64,000 nucleotides of DNA from CAIKZZ01 sp035524495 (GTDB taxonomy: Bacteria; Pseudomonadota; Gammaproteobacteria; Steroidobacterales; Steroidobacteraceae): assembly GCA_035524495.1 (NCBI GenBank), contig DATKOR010000033.1, positions 4,138 through 68,137 on the forward strand. The letters run 5' to 3'. The notes under the pieces were generated by a model. The model was not told the origin of the DNA. It saw only the letters and a list, made by a program, of their open reading frames with translations, and did not search any database. Positions 15,456 to 24,430 of this stretch are shown one piece after another. Each line of letters starts with the position of its first letter. Positions within the stretch are counted from its first letter, which is position 1. A program made the position numbers and the translations under genes.

Positions 15456-16877
15456 TCAGCCGATCGCCTTGACCGAGTGGATCAGCTGGTTGACCGCGCC
15501 CTGGGCGTCGCCGTAGAGCATGCGCGTGTTGTCGAGGTAGAAGAGCGCGTTCTCGATGCCCGAGAACCCCTGGCCCTGGCCGCGCTTGATGACGACGACG
15601 TTCTTGGCCTTGTCGGCGTTCAGGATCGGCATGCCGTAGATCGGGCTCGACTTGTCGTTGCGCGCGACCGGGTTCACGACGTCGTTGGCGCCGATGATCA
15701 GCGCGACGTCGGTGGTCTCGAACTCGGCGTTGATCTCCTCGAGGTCCGCGATCAGGTCGTACGGGACGCCGGCCTCGGCCAGCAGCACGTTCATGTGGCC
15801 GGGCATGCGGCCGGCGACCGGGTGGATCGCGAAGCGCACGGTGACGCCGCGGTTCTGCAGGAGCTGCGCCAGCTCCCAGACCTTGTGCTGCGCCTGGCCG
15901 ACCGCCATGCCGTAGCCCGGCACGATGATCATCTTCTGCGCGAAGGCCATCATGACGCCGGCGTCGTTGGCGTCGATCGGCTTCATCGAGCCCGTGACCG
16001 GCCCGCCCGCCGCGCTCGCGGTGTCGCCGAAGCCCGAGAACAGCACGTTGCCGAGCGAGCGGTTCATCGCCTTGGCCATCAGCTGCGTCAGCAGCGTTCC
16101 CGCGGAGCCGACGACGGTGCCGGCGATGATCATCGCGGCGTTGTTGAGCACGAAGCCCTCGAACGCGACCGCGAGTCCGGTGAGCGCGTTGTAGAGCGAG
16201 ATCACGACCGGCATGTCGGCGCCGCCGATCGGCAGCGTCATCGTCACGCCAAGCACGAGCGCGAGCACGAAGAAGGCGCTCACGACCGGCGCATCGGCCG
16301 CGGCCCCGGTCGCGATCAGCGTCCCGAGCACGATCGCGCCGACGAGGAACAGCAGGTTCAGCACCTGCTGCCCGCCGAAGCGCAGCGAGCGCTTGATGAG
16401 GCCCTGCAGCTTGCCGAACGCGATGCCGGACCCCGAGAACGACACCGCGCCGATGAGCCCGCCGAGCACCGCGAGCGCGCCGACCGCGAGCCCGTGGCTG
16501 GTGCCGCGGTAGAGCTCGCCGGCCGCGATCGCGGCCGCGGCGCCGCCGCCCATGCCGTTGTAGAGCGCGATCATCTGCGGCATGTCGGTCATCGCGACGC
16601 GCTTGCCCGACACCCAGGCGAGCACGCCGCCGACGGCGATGCCGGCGATCACGAGCGCGAAGTTGGTCCCGACGTGCTCGAAGCCGCCCGCCGAGGTCGC
16701 GGGCGCGAGGAAGGTCACGAGCGTCGCGAGCAGCATGCCGAGCCCGGCCCACAGGATGCCGCCGCGCGCCGTCACCGGCGAGCTCATGCGCTTCAGGCCC
16801 GTGATGAACAGGAACGCGACCAGGATGTAGGCGGCGTCGATGATCCACTTGGCCGCCGCGGGGTTGATGAAGGACAT
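15456..16877 (-). CDS. pntB: NAD(P) transhydrogenase subunit beta
   Basis: A 473-residue PntB. Membrane spans occupy about the first 270 residues (WIIDAAYILVAFLFITGLKRMSSP and further). The C-terminal NADP-binding domain III shows PGYGMAVGQAQHKVWEL, AIHPVAGRMPGHMNVLLAEAGVPYD and the NDVVNPVAR region. With PntAA and PntAB it couples proton entry to NADPH formation from NADH. Its ATG overlaps the stop of pntAB by one base (TGATG). Confidence 0.95.
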   Translation of the reverse strand: MSFINPAAAKWIIDAAYILVAFLFITGLKRMSSPVTARGGILWAGLGMLLATLVTFLAPATSAGGFEHVGTNFALVIAGIAVGGVLAWVSGKRVAMTDMPQMIALYNGMGGGAAAAIAAGELYRGTSHGLAVGALAVLGGLIGAVSFSGSGIAFGKLQGLIKRSLRFGGQQVLNLLFLVGAIVLGTLIATGAAADAPVVSAFFVLALVLGVTMTLPIGGADMPVVISLYNALTGLAVAFEGFVLNNAAMIIAGTVVGSAGTLLTQLMAKAMNRSLGNVLFSGFGDTASAAGGPVTGSMKPIDANDAGVMMAFAQKMIIVPGYGMAVGQAQHKVWELAQLLQNRGVTVRFAIHPVAGRMPGHMNVLLAEAGVPYDLIADLEEINAEFETTDVALIIGANDVVNPVARNDKSSPIYGMPILNADKAKNVVVIKRGQGQGFSGIENALFYLDNTRMLYGDAQGAVNQLIHSVKAIG

Positions 16878-17185
16878 CAGTGCTGCCCCCCGGTGGCCTT
16901 CTTCTGGCCGCTCGACTTGAACATCTCCAGCATGCGCTCGGTGACGACGTAGCCGCCGACGGCGTTGCCGGCCGCGAGCACGACGCCGATGAAGCCGACG
17001 ACGCGCCCGAGCGTCGTCGTCGCCTCGAAGAGCGCGAACATCGCCCCCACCAGCACGATGCCGTGCACGAAGTTCGAGCCCGACATCAGCGGGGTGTGCA
17101 GGATGACCGGCACGCGCGAGATGACCTCGTAGCCGGTGAAGGCCGCGAGCATGAAGATGTAGATTGCGATGACGCCGTCGATCAT
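16877..17185 (-). CDS. pntAB: NAD(P) transhydrogenase subunit alpha part 2
   Basis: A 102-residue membrane protein with three or four spans (VIAIYIFMLAAFTGYEVISR, PLMSGSNFVHGIVLVGAMFAL and GFIGVVLAAGNAVGGYVVTERML), the separate transmembrane part of the alpha subunit. In E. coli this piece is fused to the soluble alpha part. Here it is a separate gene, as in Rhodospirillum and many other bacteria. AAGGAG precedes the ATG. Confidence 0.93.
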   Translation of the reverse strand: MIDGVIAIYIFMLAAFTGYEVISRVPVILHTPLMSGSNFVHGIVLVGAMFALFEATTTLGRVVGFIGVVLAAGNAVGGYVVTERMLEMFKSSGQKKATGGQH

Positions 17186-17196
17186 GAAGCGCTCCT

Positions 17197-18345
17197 TCAG
17201 CCGTTCGCGAGCAGCTTGGCCGTGGGTTCGTGCCTGACCTCACCGTCGTGCGTCAGGACCGTCCCCGCGAACACCTCGTCGGTCCAGTCGATCGCGAGCA
17301 CGCCCTTCTTGAGCGCCGGCGACAGCAGGTTGTAGAGGTTGCGCGCGTACATCTCGCTCGCGTGGTAGGCGAGCTGCGCCGGCAGGTTCACCGGGCCCAC
17401 GACCTTGACGCCGCCGTGCAGCACCGTCTCCCCGGCGCGCGTCAGCTCGCAGTTGCCGCCGTTCTCGGCGAGGATGTCGACGATGACCGCGCCCTGCTTC
17501 ATGCGCTCGACCGCGGCGCGCGACACGATCCGGGGCGCCGGCCGCCCCGGGACGCCGGCGGTCGTCACGACGACGTCGGCGACCGCGATCCGCCCGTCGA
17601 GCACCTCCTGCTGCTTGGCCTTCTCCTCGGCCGTGAGCTCGCGCGCATAGCCGCCCGCGCCCTCGGCGGTGACGCCGGTCTCGACGAACTTGGCGCCCAG
17701 CGACTTCACCTGGTCGCGCGTCGCGGCGCGGACGTCATAGGCCTCGACGATGGCGCCCAGGCGCTTCGCGGTCGCGATCGCCTGCAGCCCCGCGACGCCG
17801 ACGCCGATGACCAGCACCTGCGCCGGGCGGATCGTGCCGGCGGCGGTCGTCAGCATCGGGAAGAAGCGATCGAGCGTGTTGGCGGCGATCAGCACGGCCT
17901 TGTAGCCCGCGATCGCGGCCTGCGAGGACAGCGCGTCCATCGACTGCGCGCGCGAGATCCGGGGCACGAGCTCCATCGCGAAGCTCGTCACCTTGCGCTC
18001 GCGCAGCACCTTGACCGCCGCCAGGTGGTTGTGGGGCTGCATGAAGCCCGCGTGCACGGCGCCCGGCCGGATCCTCCCGGCCTCCTCGGGGGTCAGCGGC
18101 TGTACCTTGAGCAGCAGGTCCGCGCGCGCGTAGACCGAGGCGGCGTCGGCGAACTCGACGTTCTTGTAGAGCGCGTCCGGGAACTGCGCGGGAACGCCGG
18201 CACCGCGCTCGATCAGCAGCCGCGCGCCGTCTTTCGCGAATTTGGCCGCGACCTCGGGCACGAGCGCGACGCGCGCCTCGCCGGGCAGGGTTTCGCGTGG
18301 TACGCCGACGACGATCCCGGCGGCGGCTTCAGGGGCAGCGGACAT
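17197..18345 (-). CDS. pntAA: NAD(P) transhydrogenase subunit alpha part 1
   Basis: A 382-residue soluble NAD(H)-binding subunit of the alanine-dehydrogenase-like fold. VGVPRETLPGEARVALVP opens the protein, the Rossmann motif is VLVIGVGVAGLQAIATAKRLGA, and SLGAKFVETGV and DILAENGGNCELT follow. The ATG at 18345 has GGGAGGT at a good distance; the frame stays open upstream to 18384 but without a ribosome site. It is the first gene of the pntAA-pntAB-pntB-dctA-type run. Confidence 0.94.
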   Translation of the reverse strand: MSAAPEAAAGIVVGVPRETLPGEARVALVPEVAAKFAKDGARLLIERGAGVPAQFPDALYKNVEFADAASVYARADLLLKVQPLTPEEAGRIRPGAVHAGFMQPHNHLAAVKVLRERKVTSFAMELVPRISRAQSMDALSSQAAIAGYKAVLIAANTLDRFFPMLTTAAGTIRPAQVLVIGVGVAGLQAIATAKRLGAIVEAYDVRAATRDQVKSLGAKFVETGVTAEGAGGYARELTAEEKAKQQEVLDGRIAVADVVVTTAGVPGRPAPRIVSRAAVERMKQGAVIVDILAENGGNCELTRAGETVLHGGVKVVGPVNLPAQLAYHASEMYARNLYNLLSPALKKGVLAIDWTDEVFAGTVLTHDGEVRHEPTAKLLANG

Positions 18346-18445
18346 CGATGACCTCCCGGAAGGCCCAGCACGCGCGCGGACCACGCGCCGTCACGCAAGG
18401 CCGAAGGGCCCGGAATTTCCGTTGTGATTGAATGCCTTGCGTCGT

Positions 18446-18474
18446 TTGATTATGGCACAGGCGTTTCGTATCTT
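18446..18474 (+). promoter_or_regulatory. Putative sigma-70 promoter for the HNH gene
   Basis: TTGATT at 18446-18451 and TATCTT at 18469-18474 with a 17-base spacer, in a markedly AT-richer patch between divergent genes. Transcription would begin at or very near base 18481, the proposed ATG, making the mRNA leaderless or nearly so. Confidence 0.5.
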
Positions 18475-18480
18475 ACAGGC

Positions 18481-19161
18481 ATGAAACCCAAGTCCCACGC
18501 GGCGCGGCATTCGCACAAGTCGCAAAGCGCTAAACCGAAGTCCGTGGCAGGGGCCCCACCGACGGCGCTCTCGCAGCAGGTGCTGCGCACCGACGTCGCC
18601 GGCATGCCGCTCGAGTGGATCGACTACAAGGAGGCGGTGCGCCTCTACCACACCGGCCAGATCGCCTACGCCTGCGGCTCGCTGATCTTCAGCCTGCGCG
18701 GCGGCACCAACGCGCGCACCGGCGCGCGCACGATCGTCGACGTGAGCTCGATCGTCGCGACGATCGGACACTCGTACAACCCGGGCACGCTGCGCAGCGA
18801 CTACGTGCCGCCGCTCAACAACGAGACGCTGTTCAAGCGCGACGGCTACCTGTGCATGTACTGCGGGCTGCGCTTCCCGACCTCGCAGCTGTCGCGCGAC
18901 CACATCCGCCCGTTCTGCCGCGGCGGCGAGGACCTGTGGACCAACGTCGTGACCGCCTGCCGGCGCTGCAACAACGCCAAGGCCTCGCGCACGCCCGAGG
19001 AGGCGGGGCTGCAGCTCCTCGCGGTGCCGTTCACGCCGACCTACGCCGAGTACATCTACTTGAAGGGCCGGCGCGTGCTCGCCGACCAGATGGAGTACCT
19101 GCTCGCGCACTTCCCGCGCTCGAGCCCGCTGCACACGCGCCTGCGGACCTGGCGTCACTGA
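18481..19161 (+). CDS. HNH endonuclease family protein
   Basis: A 226-residue protein. The C-terminal half is an HNH/zinc-finger nuclease module: YLCMYCGLRF (first Cys pair), LSRDHIRPFCRGGEDLWTNVVTACRRCNNAKASRTPEEAG (His-Asn-His-like motif plus second Cys pair). The N-terminus is basic (MKPKSHAARHSHKS) and may bind DNA. It is one of the widespread solitary HNH genes next to housekeeping loci. No methylase or phage gene is nearby. An upstream GTG at 18424 is possible, but it would place the promoter inside the gene. Confidence 0.8.
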   Translation: MKPKSHAARHSHKSQSAKPKSVAGAPPTALSQQVLRTDVAGMPLEWIDYKEAVRLYHTGQIAYACGSLIFSLRGGTNARTGARTIVDVSSIVATIGHSYNPGTLRSDYVPPLNNETLFKRDGYLCMYCGLRFPTSQLSRDHIRPFCRGGEDLWTNVVTACRRCNNAKASRTPEEAGLQLLAVPFTPTYAEYIYLKGRRVLADQMEYLLAHFPRSSPLHTRLRTWRH

Positions 19162-19165
19162 CGCG

Positions 19166-20062
19166 ATGCCGGCGCTCCATCTCGTCGACGCCAGCTTCTT
19201 CATCTTTCGCGCCTACTACTCGGTCCCCGAGCACATGACCGACGGCGACGGCCGGCCGGTCAACGCGCTGTATGGCTTCGCGCGCTTCCTGTCGGACCTG
19301 CTCGAGCGCGAGCGGCCGGAGTTCCTCGCGGTCGCGTTCGACGAGAGCCTCGCGGGCTCGTTCCGCAACCGGATCTTCCCCGCCTACAAGGCCAACCGCG
19401 AGCCCGCGCCGCCCGGCCTCAAGGAGCAGTTCGCGCGCTGCCGCGAGCTCTGCCGCCACCTCGGGCTCGCCGAGTTCGGCTCCGCCGAGTACGAGGCCGA
19501 CGACATCATCGGCACGCTCGCGACGCGCATGCGCCGGCAGGGCTTTCGCGCGACGCTCGTGACCCGTGACAAGGACCTCGCACAGCTGATCCGTGAGGGC
19601 GACGAGTTCTGGGACTACATGGGCGAGGAGCGCTTCGGCTACGCCGACATCCCCGAGCGCTTCGGCGTGCACCCGGAGCGGATCGCCGACTTCCTCGCGC
19701 TGACCGGCGACCCCGTCGACAACATCCCCGGGGTCCCGGGCGTCGGGCGCAAGACCGCGGCCGCGCTCCTCGCCGAGTTCGAGTCGCTCGAGGCGCTCTA
19801 CGCGGACCTGCCGCGGGTCACGACGCTCGCGATCCGCGGCGCCGCCTCGGTCGCCGCCAAGCTCGAGGCGCACCGCGAGGCCGCCTACCTCGCGCGCGAG
19901 CTCACGCGCATCGCCTGCGACATGCCGCTCGAGGCGAGCGCGGCGACGCTCAGGCGCGGGGCGCCCGACCTCGACGCGCTCGGCGCGTTCTACGATCGCG
20001 CCGGCTTCGGCCCGATGCTGCGCCGGCAGGCCGAGCGGATCGCGGCGCGCGCCGCCGCGTGA
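19166..20062 (+). CDS. 5'-3' exonuclease (flap endonuclease family)
   Basis: A 298-residue stand-alone 5' nuclease of the PolI-N/ExoIX type. Acidic metal-binding clusters are intact: HLVDASFFIFRAYYS, AVAFDESLAGSFRN, YEADDIIGTLATR and LVTRDKDLAQLI, followed by the helix-hairpin-helix NIPGVPGVGRKTAAALLAEF. It would trim RNA primers or flaps. It starts four bases after the HNH gene and overlaps the next gene by four bases (GTGA). Unlike E. coli Xni, the acidic set looks complete. Confidence 0.85.
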   Translation: MPALHLVDASFFIFRAYYSVPEHMTDGDGRPVNALYGFARFLSDLLERERPEFLAVAFDESLAGSFRNRIFPAYKANREPAPPGLKEQFARCRELCRHLGLAEFGSAEYEADDIIGTLATRMRRQGFRATLVTRDKDLAQLIREGDEFWDYMGEERFGYADIPERFGVHPERIADFLALTGDPVDNIPGVPGVGRKTAAALLAEFESLEALYADLPRVTTLAIRGAASVAAKLEAHREAAYLARELTRIACDMPLEASAATLRRGAPDLDALGAFYDRAGFGPMLRRQAERIAARAAA

Positions 20063-20931
20063 CCCCCGTCGCCGAGGCGCTCGCGGCGACGCTCGGGCTG
20101 CCGGTCGTCCCGGCGGGGCGCGTGGGCGGCGGCTCGATCCACGGCGGCCGGCGCTTCGAGAGCGCGCGCGGGCCGCTCTTCGTCAAGATCGCGAGCATCG
20201 AGGAAGCGCCGCTGCTCGCCGCGGAGGCCGACGGACTCGCGGCGCTCGCCGCGACCGGCACGGTCCGCGTGCCGGCGGTTCTCGACCGCGGCGTGGCGGG
20301 CCCTCACGCGTACCTCGCGCTCGAGTGGCTCGGGCTCGAGGCGCCGGGCGCTAAGTCCGAGGCCGCGCTCGGGGTCGGGCTCGCGGCGCTCCATCGCCAC
20401 ACGGCGCCGCGCTTCGGATTTGCCTCCGACAACTTCATCGGCCGCACGCCGCAGGCGAATGCCTGGTGCGAGGATCCCGTCGAGTTCCTCGCGAGCCGAA
20501 GGCTGGGGCCGCAGCTCGCGCTCGCCGCGCGCCGCGGCCACGCCGGCCCGCTCACCGAGCGCGGCGCACGGCTCCTCGAGCAGCTGCCGGCGTTCTTTCG
20601 CGACTACCGCCCGGTCGCCTCGCTGCTGCACGGGGACCTGTGGGGCGGGAACCACGCGGCGCTCGCCGGCGGCACGCCCGTGATCTACGACCCGGCGGTC
20701 TACTACGGAGATCGCGAGGCGGAGCTCGCGATGACGCGGCTCTTCGGGGGATTCTCGGCCCGGTTCCACGCGGCCTACGCCGATGCCTGGCCGCTCGATG
20801 CCGGTGCGCGCGCGCGCACCGGGCTGCACGAGCTCTACCACCTGCTCAACCACCTGAACCTGTTCGGCGGCGGCTACGCCGCGCCGGCGCTCGAGCGGAT
20901 CGAGCGGCTGACCGCCGAGCTCCGGCGCTAG
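20059..20931 (+). CDS. Fructosamine kinase family protein
   Basis: A 290-residue protein of the fructosamine/ketosamine-3-kinase family. Features are the G-rich opening AGRVGGGSIHGGRRFE, PLFVKIAS (Lys for ATP), DNFIGRTPQ, the kinase loop LLHGDLWGGNHA and metal-binding IYDPAVYYGDREAELAMTRLFGGF. These enzymes phosphorylate sugars on glycated proteins or free ketosamines so that they fall off. The GTG start overlaps the exonuclease stop. Its TAG stop shares the bases CTAG with the stop of the opposing acetyl-CoA hydrolase gene. Confidence 0.85.
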   Translation: MTPVAEALAATLGLPVVPAGRVGGGSIHGGRRFESARGPLFVKIASIEEAPLLAAEADGLAALAATGTVRVPAVLDRGVAGPHAYLALEWLGLEAPGAKSEAALGVGLAALHRHTAPRFGFASDNFIGRTPQANAWCEDPVEFLASRRLGPQLALAARRGHAGPLTERGARLLEQLPAFFRDYRPVASLLHGDLWGGNHAALAGGTPVIYDPAVYYGDREAELAMTRLFGGFSARFHAAYADAWPLDAGARARTGLHELYHLLNHLNLFGGGYAAPALERIERLTAELRR

Positions 20932-23093
20932 CCGCCCTCGAGCACGGCGCGCACCGCGTTCGCCACGAGGCGCGCCTCGAGCCGGTCCCGGAACCTGGCC
21001 GGCCGGTCGAGGTCGAGGCGCGCGAGGAACGGGCGGATCTGCGCCGAGTCGAGCGGCGCGAAGGCCGCGGCCGCGATCGCCGCGGCGCGCCCGGCGAGCG
21101 TCGCCCCCTGCGCCTTCAGGCGCTCGAGGGCGCGCGCGAGCACGATCTCCTCGGCCGTGAAGTCGGTGCCGAACGGGAACGGCGAGAACAGGCCCTCGCC
21201 GCGCAGCGACCGCAGCGCCTCGGCGATCCGCGCCGGCGTGTTGGCGCGCGCCGCGTCCGGGATCCGGTAGCCCTTCTCGATCTTGCCGGCGCGCTGCGCC
21301 TCGGCGAGGAGCGCGTCCTGGAAGCGCGCGTCGGTGATCGCAAGGAGCGCGGCGATGCAGTCGCGGTCGCTGTGCCCGCGCAGGAGCGCAATGCCGTACT
21401 CCGTGACGACGACGTCCCGCAGGTGCCTGGGGATCGTCGTGTGCCCGTAGCTCCACAGGACGTTCGAGGCGGTGCGGCCGTTCTTGGTGTAGGTCGAGCG
21501 CACCAGCAGCACCGAGTGCGCCTCGGGGAGCGCGTGCGCCATCGCGACGAAGTTGTACTGGCCGCCGACGCCGCTGACGACCTGGCCGTTGCCGAGCCCG
21601 TCCGAGGTCGCGGCGCCGAGCGCGTTCACCAGCATCGTCGTGTTGATGAAGCGCGCGTGGCGGCGCTGGGCGACCTTGAGCGCATAGTCGGGGCCGAGCA
21701 GGTCGTTGGTGTAGCTGATGCGCGTCATGTCGAAGCGCGCCCGGTCGTCCTCGGCGAGGCTGGCGAGCGCGCCGTAGAAGCCGCGCGGCCCCAGGAAGAA
21801 GCCGGCGTGCAGCACGACGCCGCCGTCGAGCCGGCGCGCGAGGCAAGTCGCGAGCGCCGCGCGTGCCTCGGGAAGGTCGAGGCGCGCCGCGAGCCGCCGG
21901 CCCTCGGGCGAGACGATCGTCTCCGGCGCCTCGAAGCGCGTGCCGGGCGCGAACAGCCCCGCCTTGTCGAGCGCAGCGAAGTCCCGCTCGCCGATGATCC
22001 GCAGGCCCGCGCGCGCGAGCGCGACCAGCGTCTCGAGGTCCGGCCGCTCGCTGACCTCGCCCGAGTCGAGCAGGCGCTGCAGTATCGCGTGCGGGTAGAC
22101 GCGCCGCGACAGGATGCCGCTGCGGTAGAGGTCGAGGAAGCCGTCGACGAACATCTCGGTGCAGCCGTAGAGGCCGCGCTCGAACGGCGCCGTCCCGCCG
22201 AGCGCCTCGATCGCGGCGTCGAAGCGCGGCGAGGTTCCCACCGCCGCGAGCGCGCGCCGGAACGCGGCGTTGTGCTGCTGGCGCAGCTGCAGCGCGTAGA
22301 CGCAGGCGTCGCCGAGCTCGCCGATGCCGAGCTGCAGCGTGCCGCCGTCGCGCACCAGCGCCGTGGCATTGAGCCCGATCGCGTGCTCGGCGTCCTTGAT
22401 CGGCAGGTTCGGCGCCGCGAACGGGTCGTAGTCGTAGCGCGGGTGGTCGACGATGAAGTCGCAGCGCGCCTCGTCGATGCGCGCGTCCCCGGTCATGAAC
22501 GGCATGCGGCGATTGATCGCGCCGATGTAGACGTAGTCGCGGCCGCGGGCGCGGGCCGCATCGAGCTCTGCGAGCAGGTCGTAGGTGAGGTCGGAGTTGG
22601 AGCTCAAGGAGAGCTCGTCGCGCCCGGCGACGGTGCGCGTCGCGAGCTGCTGCGCGAACACGTTGACGCCGAGCGCGAGCGCCTCGTGGACGACGTGGGT
22701 GTAGTTGATCGAGACGTAGGACTGCTGGATGGCGTCGACGTTGAGCCAGGCGCCCGCCTGCACGTAGAACTCGCGCACCTCGACGTTCGGCGGCAGCCGG
22801 CCGAGGTGCGCGGCGCGCACGTACTCGAGGTCGGGGTAGTCGCCGAACACCCGCGCGACGAAGGGGTCGAGGAAGCGCCGCTCGAGCTCGCTGTGGGCAG
22901 TCGGGCGGTTCAGCGAGAGCGCCGTCAGGATCGTGAGCTTGAGGCCGGGATCGCGGCCGGCGCGGCGGTAGAACTCGTTGAGGAGCAGGTTGGGCTTGCC
23001 GATCGCGAGCGGGGCCGCGATGACGATCCTCTGCCCGAGGCGCCGCAGCGTCGCCTCGACGCACTCGCCGACGTCGTCGAAGCGCTCGGTCAT
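20928..23093 (-). CDS. Acetyl-CoA hydrolase/transferase family protein
   Basis: A 721-residue CoA-transferase-fold protein. The second half carries the catalytic-Glu region VVVTEYGIALLRGHSDRDCIAALLAITD and the CoA-binding GLGNGQVVSGVGGQYNFVAMAHAL block. The first half holds the N-terminal transferase domain (IAAPLAIGKPNLLLNEFYRRAG). It is much longer than the ~430-residue acetate CoA-transferases, and long members of this type are mostly uncharacterised. It may swap CoA between acetyl-CoA and other acids or hydrolyse it. The ATG at 23093 overlaps the stop of the nucleosidase gene (ATGA), so the two are coupled. Confidence 0.85.
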   Translation of the reverse strand: MTERFDDVGECVEATLRRLGQRIVIAAPLAIGKPNLLLNEFYRRAGRDPGLKLTILTALSLNRPTAHSELERRFLDPFVARVFGDYPDLEYVRAAHLGRLPPNVEVREFYVQAGAWLNVDAIQQSYVSINYTHVVHEALALGVNVFAQQLATRTVAGRDELSLSSNSDLTYDLLAELDAARARGRDYVYIGAINRRMPFMTGDARIDEARCDFIVDHPRYDYDPFAAPNLPIKDAEHAIGLNATALVRDGGTLQLGIGELGDACVYALQLRQQHNAAFRRALAAVGTSPRFDAAIEALGGTAPFERGLYGCTEMFVDGFLDLYRSGILSRRVYPHAILQRLLDSGEVSERPDLETLVALARAGLRIIGERDFAALDKAGLFAPGTRFEAPETIVSPEGRRLAARLDLPEARAALATCLARRLDGGVVLHAGFFLGPRGFYGALASLAEDDRARFDMTRISYTNDLLGPDYALKVAQRRHARFINTTMLVNALGAATSDGLGNGQVVSGVGGQYNFVAMAHALPEAHSVLLVRSTYTKNGRTASNVLWSYGHTTIPRHLRDVVVTEYGIALLRGHSDRDCIAALLAITDARFQDALLAEAQRAGKIEKGYRIPDAARANTPARIAEALRSLRGEGLFSPFPFGTDFTAEEIVLARALERLKAQGATLAGRAAAIAAAAFAPLDSAQIRPFLARLDLDRPARFRDRLEARLVANAVRAVLEGG

Positions 23094-23674
23094 CCGGCGC
23101 CGACCAGGCGGTCGTAGAGCGCGCGGAACGCCGCCGCCGCGAGCGGCAGGTTCGCCGTCCAGTCCTCGTGCGCGCTGGCATCGCCGCCGTCGGTGACGAA
23201 CTTCGCGGCCGCGAACTCGACGTGCTCGCGCCGGCACACCTTGGCGAGCGCGTAGCCCTCCATGTCGACGACGTCGCAGGCGCCGACGTCGTGGCCGGAG
23301 ACGAAGTGATCGGCGCTGCCGCAGGTCGCGGCGGGAAGCGAAGGGAAGCGCCGCGGCACCTCGAGCACCGCCGGCAGCGGGTCGAAGGGCGTCGTGCCGA
23401 GCGGTACGCCGAGCGGGCGCACGTCCATGTCGCGCTGTACGAAGCGGGTGCACTCGACGACCGTGTGCGGCGGCAGCGAGGGGCTGCCGGCGGTGCCGAA
23501 GGAGACGACGAGCGCGGGGCGGCGCGCCGCGAGCGCGCGCGTCAGCGCCCACGCCGCGTTAATCTTGCCGATGCCGGTGTAGAGGACGGGCGCGGCGACC
23601 GCGGCGAAGGCCGGGCCGGCCTCCTCCCTGAGCGCGAACACGACGAGCACGTCTGCGGGGGCGATCACTTGCAC
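23090..23674 (-). CDS. MTA/SAH nucleosidase-like phosphorylase-fold protein
   Basis: A 194-residue protein of the purine/uridine phosphorylase fold. VLVVFALREEAG is the typical MTA/SAH nucleosidase start, VLYTGIGKINAA the nucleobase region, CDVVDMEGYALAKVC the substrate-binding Met-Glu motif and AKFVTDGGD the catalytic Asp region. It probably cleaves 5'-methylthioadenosine, S-adenosylhomocysteine or a related nucleoside. Starts are GTG at 23674, 23668 or 23650, none with a strong ribosome site. The choice here is tentative. Confidence 0.8.
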   Translation of the reverse strand: MQVIAPADVLVVFALREEAGPAFAAVAAPVLYTGIGKINAAWALTRALAARRPALVVSFGTAGSPSLPPHTVVECTRFVQRDMDVRPLGVPLGTTPFDPLPAVLEVPRRFPSLPAATCGSADHFVSGHDVGACDVVDMEGYALAKVCRREHVEFAAAKFVTDGGDASAHEDWTANLPLAAAAFRALYDRLVGAG

Positions 23675-24397
23675 GAGGGGCGCAGCGGTGGCGGGGAACG
23701 CGAGTCTAGCAGCGCGCGCGCGCGGCCCGCCGCGGTGCTCGCGGCGCTCGCGCTCGCGGCCTGCGGCCCGCACGGGGCGCCGCCGGCGCCCGAGCGCGTC
23801 GCACCCGTCGCCGGGCGCGGCGTCCACTACCGGATCGACGGCGCGGCCTCGGAGCTGAGGCTGCTCGCCTACCGCGCGGGCCCGCTCGCGCGCCTCGGGC
23901 ACAACCACGTGATCCTCGCGCGCGGGATCGCGGGCGAGATGTGGGTGCCGGCGGACGAGGCGCAGGCGACGCTTGCGCTTCGCGTTCCCGTCGCCTCGTT
24001 GGTGATCGACGATGATGCGGCGCGCGCCGAGGAGGGCGAGGAGTTCGCGGTCCAGCCGAGCGAAGCCGACGTCGAGGGCACGCGCAGGAACCTGCTCGGC
24101 CCGGCCGTGCTCGACGCCGAGCACTTCCCCGAGATCCGCATCGACGGGGCGGCCGCCGGCACGCCCGCCGGGCTCGTCGCGCGCGTCGGGATCACGGTGC
24201 GCGAGCGGACGACGCCGCTCGAATTCCCGGTCGGGGTGACGCGCGAGGGCGGCGCGCTGACGCTCCGGGGCGGGGTCACGCTCTCGCAGGCGGCGCTCGG
24301 CCTGACGCCCTTCAGCGTCGCGCTCGGGGCGCTTCGGGTGCGCGACGACGTCGCGGTGCGTTTCCGGCTCGTCGCGCGGCCGGCGAGCGACCCGTGA
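23669..24397 (+). CDS. YceI-like lipoprotein
   Basis: A 242-residue protein. The start appears to be a TTG at 23669 that gives an Arg-rich n-region and a lipoprotein signal peptide ending LAALALAAC (Cys32). The mature part is a YceI-type lipocalin-like domain: GVHYRIDGAASELRLLAYRAGPLARLGHNHVILAR, then HFPEIRIDG and a GVTVRERTTPLEFPVGV strand region. YceI proteins bind isoprenoid-like lipids in the periplasm. The start is uncertain because it overlaps the divergent nucleosidase start, and codons before the signal peptide are ambiguous. Confidence 0.75.
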   Translation: MHEGRSGGGERESSSARARPAAVLAALALAACGPHGAPPAPERVAPVAGRGVHYRIDGAASELRLLAYRAGPLARLGHNHVILARGIAGEMWVPADEAQATLALRVPVASLVIDDDAARAEEGEEFAVQPSEADVEGTRRNLLGPAVLDAEHFPEIRIDGAAAGTPAGLVARVGITVRERTTPLEFPVGVTREGGALTLRGGVTLSQAALGLTPFSVALGALRVRDDVAVRFRLVARPASDP

Positions 24398-24430
24398 ACC
24401 TGGAAAAACGCCGGCCCGACAGTGACTTAG

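Noticed and set aside
15222..16952. A 576-codon frame opposite pntB.
   Set aside because: Highly skewed His/Arg/Asp composition and no motifs; pntB is certain on the other strand.
18481..19161. HNH gene as part of a restriction, homing-intron or phage system.
   Set aside because: No methylase, integrase, terminase or intron structure nearby; it overlaps a housekeeping context.
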